Shown piece after piece: positions 57,052 through 64,000 of a DNA stretch of 64,000 nucleotides. The position numbers and the translations under genes are program-made. The first letter of the stretch is position 1. Each line of letters starts with the position of its first letter. The DNA lies in NCBI GenBank assembly GCA_963841965.1, contig CAWJES010000010.1:310001-374000 (forward strand), written 5' to 3'. Origin of the DNA: Palsa-459 sp963841965. Its GTDB lineage: Bacteria > Actinomycetota > Acidimicrobiia > Acidimicrobiales > RAAP-2. Under the pieces are notes generated by a model. That model was not told the DNA's origin. It did not search any database and worked only from the letters and a program-made list of their open reading frames with translations.

Positions 57052-58097
57052 CGCTACGAGCTCTTCTCTCGGCGTGCCCGCCGAACTCCGAGCGCATGGC
57101 GGACAGGACCTTGCCGGTGAACTGCCCGGCTCCCCGGGACTCGAAGCGCTGGTAGAGCGACGGCCGTGATCACCGGTGCCGGGACCGTCTCGTCGATCGC
57201 GGCGAGCACGGTCCAGCGGCCCTCGCCGGAGTCCGACACCCGGCCGGCGAACTCCTCCAGCTCGGGCGAGCGGGCGAGTGCGGTCGGCGGTCAGGTCGAC
57301 GAGCCACGAGCCCGACGACCGACCCGCGGCGCCACAGCTCGGCAACCTCGGCCACGTCGATCGTCGTACTGGTAGGCCTCGGGGTCGCGCAGCGGGCGTC
57401 GTCTCGGCGTCGGCCTCCTGCGTCGAGCTTGCCCGACGTTGGCGTGCTTGATGATGCTGAGGCCCTCGGCGATCGCCGCCATCATCCCGTACTCGATCCC
57501 GTTGTGGACCATCTTCACGAAGTGCCCGGCGCCGTTGGGGCCGCAGTGCAGGTAGCCGTCCTGGGCGGTCCCGTCGGTCCTGGTCCGCCCCGGCGTCGCC
57601 TCGGCGTCGCCGACGCCCGGGGCGATCGTCTTGAAGATCGGGTCGAGGCGCTCGACGGCGACGTCCTCCCCGCCGATCATGAGGCAGTAGCCGCGCTCGA
57701 GGCCCCAGACGCCCGCCGCTCGTGCCGCAGTCGACGTAGTGGATCCCCTTCGGCGCGAGCTGCTTGGCGCGGGCGATGTCGTCTCGGTAGTAGGAGTTGC
57801 CGCCGTCGATCACGACGTCGTCGCGATCGAGGAGCGTCGGCCAGCTCGTCGAGGGTCGCCTGCGTGATCGCCGGCGGGCAGCATCATCCACACGGCGCGG
57901 GGGACCTCGAGCTTGGCGACGAGGTCGCCGAGCGAGCTCGCGCCGACCGCGCCCTCGGCCTCGAGCGCCTGCACGGCGTCGGCGTTCACGTCGTAGACGA
58001 CGCAGCGGTGCCCGTCGCGCATGAGGCGCCGCACGAGGTTGGCGCCCATCCGGCCGAGGCCGATCATGCCCAGCTGCATCGGCTTGTCGGTTGCCAT
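57052..58097 (-). CDS. gnd: 6-phosphogluconate dehydrogenase (short type), multiple frameshifts
   Basis: Oxidative decarboxylation of 6-phosphogluconate to ribulose 5-phosphate. It starts at ATG 58097 with AGGAGG. The Rossmann region MQLGMIGLGRMGANLVRRLM is in frame; after ...WMMLPAG the reading frame jumps repeatedly. By piecing frames together I read DELADLLDRDDVVIDGGNS, VDCGTSGG, LMIGGEDVAVERL, YLHCGPNGAGHFVKMVHNGI, VAEVAELWRRGSVVGSWLVD and FESRGAGQFTGKVLSAMRS, in order, to a stop at 57052. About ten one-base insertions are needed. The short, about 335-aa type is the GntZ/YqeC class. Either error-rich sequence or a decayed gene. Confidence 0.8.
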
Positions 58098-58106
58098 TCC
58101 TGCCTC

Positions 58107-59741
58107 CTAGTCCTTCAGCGCGCGGTAGCGCCGGATGAGCGCGTTCGTCGACGAGTCGTGGCTCGCGGCTGGGATCGCCGTCGCGCCTCGAGCTCGGGGA
58201 TGATCTTGACGGCGAGCACCTTGCCGAGCTCGACGCCCCACTGGTCGAACGAGTCGATCCCCCAGACGGTCCCCTGGGTGAAGACGCGAGTGCTCGTAGA
58301 GCGCGACGAGCGAGCCCGAGGAGCCGCGGGGTGAGCACCTCGGCGAGCAGGACGTTCGTCGGCCGGTTGCCCTCCATCACCCGGTGCGCCACGACGTGCT
58401 CGGGAGTTCCCTCGGCCCGCACCTCCGCCTCGGTCTTGCCGAAGGCGAGCGCCTGGGCCTGGGCGAAGACGTTCGACGAGAGGATGTCATGGTGGTCGCG
58501 AAGCGGGTTGAGGCTCCTCGCGAAGCCGATGAGGTCGCAGGGGATCAGCTTCGTGCCCTGGTGGATCAGCTGGTAGAAGCTGTGCTGGCCGTTCGTCCCG
58601 GGCTCGCCCCAGTAGACGGCGCCCGTCTCGTAGTCGACCCGATCGCCCGACACCGTCACGTGCTTGCCGTTGGACTCCATCGTCAGCTGCTGGAGGTATG
58701 CGGGGAATCGCTTCAGGTACTGCTCGTAGGGCAGCACGGCGGCCGTCTGGGCGCCGAAGAAGTCGGTGTACCAGACGCCGAGCATCCCGAGGATCACCGG
58801 CAGGTTGCGCGTCCAGCGGCGCTGTGCGCGAAGTGCTCGTCCATGTCGTGGAACCCGGCGAGCAGCTCGGCGAATCCGTCGGGACCGATCGCGAGCATCG
58901 TAGACAGGCCGATCGCCGAGTCCATCGAGTAGCGCCCGCCGACCCAGTCCCAGAAGCCGAACATGTTGTCGGTGTCGATCCCGAATGCGGCGACCCGCGC
59001 AGCGTTCGTCGACACCGCCACGAAGTGGCGGGCGACGGCGGCCTCGTCCCCGAGCGCGGCGACGATCCAGTCCCTGGCCGAGTGCGCGTTTGTCAGCGTC
59101 TCGAGCGTCCCGAAGGTCTTCGACGAGACGATGAACAGGGTCTCGTCCGCGGACAGGTCCCGCACCGCCTCGACGAAGTCGGTCGAGTCGACGTTCGAGA
59201 CGAAGCGGAAGGTCAGGTCCCGGCTCGAGTAGTGGCGCAGCGCCTCGTAGGCCATCACCGGGCCGAGGTCGGAGCCGCCGATCCCGATGTTGACGACGTT
59301 GCGGATCGGCTTGCCGGTGTGGCCCTTCCACGCGCCGGAGCGGACCCGATCGCAGAAGGTCGCCATCCGCCCGAGGACCTCATGGACCTCGGCGACGACG
59401 TCGACCCCGTCGACCACGAGCGACGTCCCGGCCGGCATGCGCAGCGCGACGTGCAGCACCGCGCGGTTCTCCGAGACGTTGATGTGCTCGCCGCGCGAAC
59501 ATCGCGTCGCGGCGCTCGGCGAGCCCGGACTCCTCGGCGAGGGCCACCAGGAGCGAGAGCGTCTCGTCGGTGATCCGGTTCTTCGAGTAGTCGAGGTAGA
59601 GGCCGGCGCCCTCGGCCGCGAGGCGCTGCCGCGGCTCGGGTCGGCCGCGAAGAGCTCGCGCAGGTGGACGCCCTCGATGTCGGCGTGGTGGCGCTCCAGC
59701 GCCGTGAAGGCGCCGCGCTCGCGGAGTGGTGCCACTGCCAT
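58107..59741 (-). CDS. pgi: Glucose-6-phosphate isomerase, multiple frameshifts
   Basis: Interconverts glucose 6-phosphate and fructose 6-phosphate. It starts at ATG 59741, 4 nt after tal. The long central piece is in one frame: GEHINVSENRAVLHVALRM, VVNIGIGGSDLGPVMAYEAL, VSNVDSTDFVEAVRDL, FIVSSKTFGTLETLTNA and GGRYSMDSAIGLSTMLAIG. Breaks lie near 59636, 59494, 58828, 58812, 58310-58290 and 58180. The C-terminal piece NLPVILGMLGVWYTDFFGAQ, ESNGKHVTVSG and SHDSSTNALIRRYRALKD completes the family. Repaired length about 545 aa. The indels match the dense error zone shared with gnd and tal. Confidence 0.85.
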
Positions 59742-59745
59742 CGCC

Positions 59746-60822
59746 TCAGGTGAGCGTCGCGCGCTGGGCGTCGATCTTGGCGATCAGGTCGTTCCACGAA
59801 TTGACGAACGCCGTCGCCCCCTCGCCCTGGAGCTTCGCGGCCAGGCCGGCCGTGTCGACGCCCGCGGCGTTGTAGGCGGCGAGCCGCTCGGCCGCGGCAG
59901 CGCCGTCGTGCGGCAGCGGATCCCCGATCGTGCCGTGGTCGAAGAAGGCCTCGAGCGTGTCGTCCGGCATCGTGTTCACCGTGAAGGGCGCCGCGAGGCC
60001 GTGCACGTAGAGGGTGTCGTCGGCGGTGGCGTCCTTCGTCTTCGTGCTGGCCCACAGGAGCCGCTGCGCCCGTGCTCCGGCATTGGCGAGCGCCTCGAAC
60101 CGGTCCGATTCCAGCAGGCTCCGATAGGCGCGGTAGACGTCGAGGCCGACCGCCAGCCCCAGTCCGTTGCGAAGCTCGGCGGGGACCGCATCCTTCCACG
60201 GCGACATCCCATCGGGACATGAAGACCGACGCGACGGATCCGACCACCGGGTCGAGGCCTGCTGCCAGCCTCCGCTCGATGCCCGCGGAGGTAGGCGTCG
60301 GCCGCCGCGACGTACTGGTCGGCCGAGAAGAGGAGCGTCACGTTGACCGGGATGCCCGCGGCGATCGCCTCCTCGATGGCCGGCAAGGCCCTCGGCGGTG
60401 CCGGGGATCTTGATGAAGAGGTTGCGCCGCCCCGCCCTCGCGTGCAGCTCCTTCGCGGCGGCGACCGTCCGGTCCGTGTCGTACGCGAGGAGCGGGGAGA
60501 CCTCCAGGGAGACCCAGCCGTCCACCCCGTCGGTCCGCTCGTGCACCGGGAGGAAGAGGTCCGCGGCGCGGCGCAGGTCGTCGATGGCGAGCTCGAAGAA
60601 CAGGTCCTCGCTCGACAGCCCGTCGCGCGAGGCGCCGCGGATCGCCTCGTCGTAGCCGCCCGTGGAGATCGCGTGGTCGAAGATCGACGGGTTCGAGGTC
60701 AGCCCGGTCACCGAGTAGTCGTCGATGTACCGCTGGATCGCCCCGGCATCGAGCATGCCCCGCGTGATGTTGTCGAGCCACAGGCTCTGGCCCAGCTCGT
60801 GCAGTGCCTCGGTCGGCTTCAT
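59746..60822 (-). CDS. tal: Transaldolase, three frameshifts
   Basis: Transfers dihydroxyacetone units between sugar phosphates. It starts at ATG 60822, overlapping the tkt stop (ATGA). TEALHELGQSLWLDNITRGM and TGLTSNPSIFDHAI open the protein; the Schiff-base Lys is in NLFIKIPGTAEG. One extra base each near 60385, 60283 and 60199 breaks the frame; repaired segments read PAIEEAIAAGIPVNVTLLFS, ASVFMSRWDVAV and AVPAELRNGLGLAVGLDVYR. The C-terminal piece (residues from about 220) is intact, ending AKIDAQRATLT. Expected length about 358 aa, as for the actinobacterial Tal class. Confidence 0.88.
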   Translation of the reverse strand: MKPTEALHELGQSLWLDNITRGMLDAGAIQRYIDDYSVTGLTSNPSIFDHAISTGGYDEAIRGASRDGLSSEDLFFELAIDDLRRAADLFLPVHERTDGVDGWVSLEVSPLLAYDTDRTVAAAKELHARAGRRNLFIKIPGTAEGLAGHRGGDRRGHPGQRDAPLLGRPVRRGGRRLPPRASSGGWQQASTRWSDPSRRSSCPDGMSPWKDAVPAELRNGLGLAVGLDVYRAYRSLLESDRFEALANAGARAQRLLWASTKTKDATADDTLYVHGLAAPFTVNTMPDDTLEAFFDHGTIGDPLPHDGAAAAERLAAYNAAGVDTAGLAAKLQGEGATAFVNSWNDLIAKIDAQRATLT

Positions 60823-62881
60823 TGGGCACTCCTCTCTGCGGCCACGCGCTCGCGGGCCACCTCTGCCACCCTCGCCGCTGTGAACCCGAAGTTGGCCAGC
60901 AGGTCCTTCAACGGCGCCGACGACCCGAACGTCGTCATGCCGATGACCGCCCCGTCGTCGCCGACATAGCGCTCCCACCCGAATGGCGTGCCAGCTCGAC
61001 CGCGACCCTCGGTCGCACTCCCGGCGGCAGCACCTCGTCGCGGTACGCCTTCGGCTGGCGATCGAACAGCTCCCAGCACGGCATGCTGACGACGCGCGCG
61101 CGGATGCCGGTCCCCGCCAGCTCCTCGCGTGCAGAGAGCGCGAGCTGGACCTCGGACCCCGTGGCGATGAGCAGCACGTCGGGATCCCCGCCGTCGGCGT
61201 CGGCGACGACGTAGGCGCCCTTCGACACCCCGGATGCGGCGCCCATGACCGATCGGTCGAGCGTGGGAAGGGCCTGGCGCGTCAGCACGAGGATCGCCGG
61301 CTCGTTCGTGAGCTCGGCGACGACCTTCCACGTCTCGGCGACCTCGTTGGCGTCTGCCGGGCGGAACACGAGGATCCCCGGCATCGCGCGCAGCGATGCG
61401 AGCTGCTCGATCGGCTGGTGGGTCGGGCCGTCCTCGCCGACCCCGATCGAGTCGTGGGTGAAGATGTGGACGACCGGGATCTCCATCAGCGCCGACAGCC
61501 GGATCGACGTGCGCGCGTAGTCGGAGAAGACGAAGAAGCTCGCCCAGAACGGCCGGACCTTGGTGAGGGCCATGCCGTTCACGATGGCGGCCGTCGCGTG
61601 CTCTCGCACGCCGAAGTGGAAGTTCCGACCTGCCCGGTCCTCGGGACTGAAGACGCCCGCCCCGTCGAACGTCATGGTCGTCTTGGTGGACGGCGCGAGG
61701 TCGGCGGCCCCGCCGATGATCCAGGGCACCTGGCGGGCGACCTCGTTGAGCACGCGCCCGGATGACTCGCGGGTCGCGAGCCCCTTGGCATCGGCAGGGA
61801 AGTCGGCCAATCGTGACTGCCAGCCGACGGGCATGTGTCCGCGCTGCATCATGTCGAGCTCGTGGGCGAAGTCGGGGTGGGCCGAACGGTAGGAGGCGAA
61901 GGTCTCCTGCCACGCCGCGCGGGCATCGGCACCGCGCGCGCCAACACCCTCGGCGAAGCGCGCCTGCACGCCGTCGGGCACGAAGAAGTCCTCATCTCGA
62001 AGCCCGAGGAACGCCTTGGTCGACTTCACGCCCTCGACGCCGAGCGGCTCGCCATGGGCCTTGGCCATGTCCTCGACGGGTGATCCGTAGCCGATGTGGC
62101 TGTGCACGATGATGAGCGTGGGCCGCTCGTCCTCCGCCTTGAAAGCGTGCAGCGCGCGGGCGACCTCCCGGGTGTCGTTGGCATCGGCCACCGATGTGAC
62201 GTTCCACCCGTATCCGATGAACCTCGCGGCGACGTCCTCGGTGAACGTGATCTCGGTGTGGCCTTCGATCGTGATCCGGTTCGAGTCGTAGATCCAGCAG
62301 AGGTTGGAGAGCCGCTGGTGGCCGGCGAAGGAGGCGGCCTCCGCCGAGATGCCCTCCATCATGCAGCCGTCCCCGGCCAGCGCGTAGACGTCGAAGTCGA
62401 AGAGCGTGTGGCCCGGTCGGTTGTAGGTCGCGGCGAGCCAGTCGCGCGCCACGGCCATGCCGACCGACATCGCGGCACCCTGGCCGAGCGGCCCGGTCGT
62501 CGCCTCGACACCGCTCGTCCACCGGTACTCGGGGTGACCGGGGCACTTGGAGCCCAGCTGGCGGAAGCCCTTGATGTCGTCGAGCGTCACCGCCTCATCG
62601 CCGGGGGTCCTGCCATCCTCGCCGGTGGACCGCACGCCCGCGAGGTGCAGCAGCGACCACAGGAGCGCCGACGCGTGCCCTGCCGACAGGACGAACCGAT
62701 CCCGGTTCGGCCAGGCGGCATCGGCGGGGTCGTAGCGCAGGAACTCCTGCCAGAGGGTGTAGGCGACCGGCGCCATGCTGATCGGGGTGCCCGGGTGCCC
62801 GGAATCGGCACGCTGGACCATGTCCATGCACAGGCCCCGGATCGTGCCGATGCAGAGCTGGTCCGGATCGAAGTCTGTCAT
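60819..62881 (-). CDS. tkt: Transketolase, one frameshift near the end
   Basis: Thiamine-diphosphate enzyme moving two-carbon units in the pentose phosphate pathway. ATG 62881 (MTDFDPDQLCIGTIRGLCMD) gives about 687 aa after repair. HPGTPISMAPVAYTLW, the ThDP motif ALAGDGCMMEGISAEAASFA with GHQRLSNL, and the pyrimidine-domain FGVREHATAAIVNGMAL are conserved. One base is missing near 60990-60993: after ...RVAVEL the repaired frame reads GTPFGWERYVGDDGAVIGMT and ends at 60819. Second gene of the operon, 10 nt after ppgK. Confidence 0.93.
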
Positions 62882-62891
62882 GGCAGGTCCT

Positions 62892-63635
62892 CTACTCGGT
62901 GGGGGCGAACAGTGCGGCGCCGACAATCCCGGCGTCATTGTGGAGCTGTGCGGGGACGATGGGCGTGCGCGTCTGTATGAGAGGAAGGTACCGGTCGGAC
63001 TGGCGGCTCACGCCGCCGCCGATGATGAAGAGCTCGGGCCACAGCAGGCTCTCGAGGAGGTCCAGGTACTCCTGGAGGCGCTGAGCCCACTCCTTCCAGG
63101 AGAGGTCGTCGCGCTCGCGAGCCGACTCGGCTGCATAGTGCTCCGCGTCCTTCTGGTGCAGCGGCAGGTGGCCCAGCTCCGAGTTGGGGACCAGGACGCC
63201 GTCCACGAAGAGTCCGCTGCCGATCCCGGTCCCGAGCGTGACCATCAGCACGACGCCACCGTGACCCCTGCCCGCCCCGAACTTCATCTCCGCGATGCCC
63301 GCAGCGTCCGCGTCGTTCACGACGCCCACGCTGCGCCCGGTCGCCGCGGAGAACAGGTCCTCCGCGGCCGTCCCGATCCAGGACTTGTCGATGTTCGCTG
63401 CCGTCTCCACGATCCCGTGGCGGACGACCGAGGGGAGCGTGATGCCCACCGGACCGGGGACCCCCAGCTCGCCCAGCACCTCGGCCACGCTGGCGGCGAT
63501 CGCCTCGGGCGTGGCGGGCTGCGGGGTCAGCACCCTGATCCGCTCGCTCGTGAGCGTGCCCTTCTCGGTGTCCACCGGGGCGACCTTGATCCCCGTCCCC
63601 CCGATGTCCACCCCGATGACCGCCTGGTCGCCCAT
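62892..63635 (-). CDS. ppgK: Polyphosphate glucokinase (ROK family)
   Basis: Phosphorylates glucose with polyphosphate or ATP. The protein is 247 aa with GVDIGGTGIKVAPVDTEKG (phosphate loop), VGVVNDADAAGIAEMKFGAG (catalytic Asp in NDAD) and LMVTLGTGIGSGLFVDG, which matches the PPGK TLGTGIGSA-type signature. ATG 63635 follows GGAGGAGGGTG; a GTG lies one codon upstream. A TAGGGT box near 63660 may be the operon -10. First gene of the nine-gene sugar operon, linking stored polyphosphate to glucose use. Confidence 0.88.
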   Translation of the reverse strand: MGDQAVIGVDIGGTGIKVAPVDTEKGTLTSERIRVLTPQPATPEAIAASVAEVLGELGVPGPVGITLPSVVRHGIVETAANIDKSWIGTAAEDLFSAATGRSVGVVNDADAAGIAEMKFGAGRGHGGVVLMVTLGTGIGSGLFVDGVLVPNSELGHLPLHQKDAEHYAAESARERDDLSWKEWAQRLQEYLDLLESLLWPELFIIGGGVSRQSDRYLPLIQTRTPIVPAQLHNDAGIVGAALFAPTE

Positions 63636-63638
63636 CAC

Positions 63639-63990
63639 CCTCCTCCGACGTACCGCGCGACCCTACCAACGCGCCACCGTGCGTTCATCGACGAATCCCG
63701 ACCGCGCGGACAACCACGCGACCTCGCACGTCGGCGTAGGCCCGACCGCGCGTCCGTCGTCGGACTCTGACACGAGTTTGGGGTCCATGCCTCGCTCGAT
63801 GCCACCGCAAAACAGGTGAAAGCGCAGCCGCAGTCCGTCCTGATTGCGGAACATCCATCCTGTCATCCCATTAGGTTGGGATGTGGTGCTTGCAATCCTG
63901 CAGGTTCCCCCGAGACGCCTGTTTCGCTCTGGATGGCCACTTCGGCTGTCGCCTATTTGGCTCGACGCCTCCCGAGAGATGGAGGCAGTC
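63639..63990. other. Intergenic region at the right edge
   Basis: About 350 bases between ppgK (leftward) and the window end. No convincing gene. It contains a 7-bp inverted repeat CATCCCA / TGGGATG with loop TTAGGT (63864-63883). The base composition is slightly less GC-rich than the genes around it. It probably holds divergent promoters and the leader of a rightward gene. Confidence 0.5.
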
Positions 63991-64000
63991 ATGTCCACAA
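63991..64000 (+). CDS. Possible start of a rightward gene (truncated by the window)
   Basis: ATG TCC ACA follows GATGGAGGCAGTC, a good Shine-Dalgarno with suitable spacing, and runs off the end after three codons. The start is suggested only by the ribosome-binding site; nothing can be said about the product. Confidence 0.35.

Noticed and set aside
56395..59331. A 978-aa minus-strand frame spanning pgl, gnd and pgi
   Set aside because: A mosaic of true and out-of-frame pieces of three genes, created by frameshifts.
63663..63998. 111-aa minus-strand open frame at the right edge
   Set aside because: No recognisable family or start signal; it lies in a likely divergent promoter region.

Overview
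This is a GC-rich, gene-dense bacterial chromosome segment. It carries only housekeeping and metabolic genes, with no mobile element, prophage, CRISPR array or defence island visible. Several traits point to Actinomycetota, perhaps class Acidimicrobiia (the class is a guess): GTG/TTG starts are common, many genes look leaderless (a TANNNT box 6-8 nt before the start codon), there is an acyl-CoA carboxylase epsilon subunit, a MptA/MptB-type polyprenol-phosphomannose mannosyltransferase, a polyphosphate glucokinase, a PadR/HAAS-like pair, and ribosomal and RNA polymerase proteins of actinobacterial type.

Layout. 1-15060 (minus strand): a canonical translation/transcription superoperon, in transcript order tRNA-Thr, tRNA-Met, rpmG, tRNA-Trp, secE, nusG, rplK, rplA, L10 leader, rplJ, rplL, rpoB, rpoC, rpsL, rpsG, fusA (fusA runs off the left edge). 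15.1-26.5 kb: an acetyltransferase, MptB-like mannosyltransferase, tRNA-Tyr, YajQ, GtrA, a GH1 glycosidase, TesB thioesterase, citrate synthase, an unknown anchored protein, an SQD1-type UDP-sulfoquinovose synthase, RmuC and a PhoU-like protein. 26.5-30.3 kb: aspartokinase and aspartate-semialdehyde dehydrogenase, then two cyclophilins. 30.3-38.0 kb: an ethylmalonyl-CoA/propionyl-CoA block (3-hydroxyacyl-CoA dehydrogenase, ethylmalonyl-CoA mutase, acyl-CoA carboxylase beta and epsilon, epimerase, crotonyl-CoA carboxylase/reductase, thiolase). 38.0-45.2 kb: SixA, UppP, a PadR regulator with its membrane partner, a SnoaL-like protein, recR, dnaX, SRP RNA, tRNA-Ser, tadA and a YczE-like protein. 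45.3-53.5 kb: a dienelactone hydrolase/small protein/MFS operon, then an amine-utilisation block (APC permease divergent from a glutamine-synthetase-like ligase, an aldehyde dehydrogenase and an SDR). 53.5-63.6 kb (minus): a nine-gene operon, ppgK-tkt-tal-pgi-gnd-pgl-rpiA-zwf-HAD, covering most of the pentose phosphate cycle.

How the genes work together. The thiolase, dehydrogenase, Ccr, epimerase and Ecm fit the first half of the ethylmalonyl-CoA route for acetyl-CoA assimilation; the carboxylase and epimerase would handle propionyl-CoA. The sugar operon takes glucose through polyphosphate-dependent phosphorylation into oxidative and non-oxidative pentose phosphate reactions. The amine block looks like gamma-glutamylation followed by aldehyde oxidation.

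Caveat on quality. Many genes, including indispensable ones (rpsG, rpoB, rplJ, tkt), are broken by one-base indels whose repair restores full family homology. They are densest at 57.0-60.4 kb (gnd, pgi, tal). Sequencing or assembly error is the simplest explanation, so these genes are reported as coding sequences with the frameshift placed. I did not find a convincing undescribed system. The most interesting points are the SQD1-type gene outside a phototroph context, natural Arg88 in ribosomal protein S12, the PadR operator buried in a leaderless promoter, the amine-utilisation block with its own palindrome, and the recurrent leaderless promoter signature.
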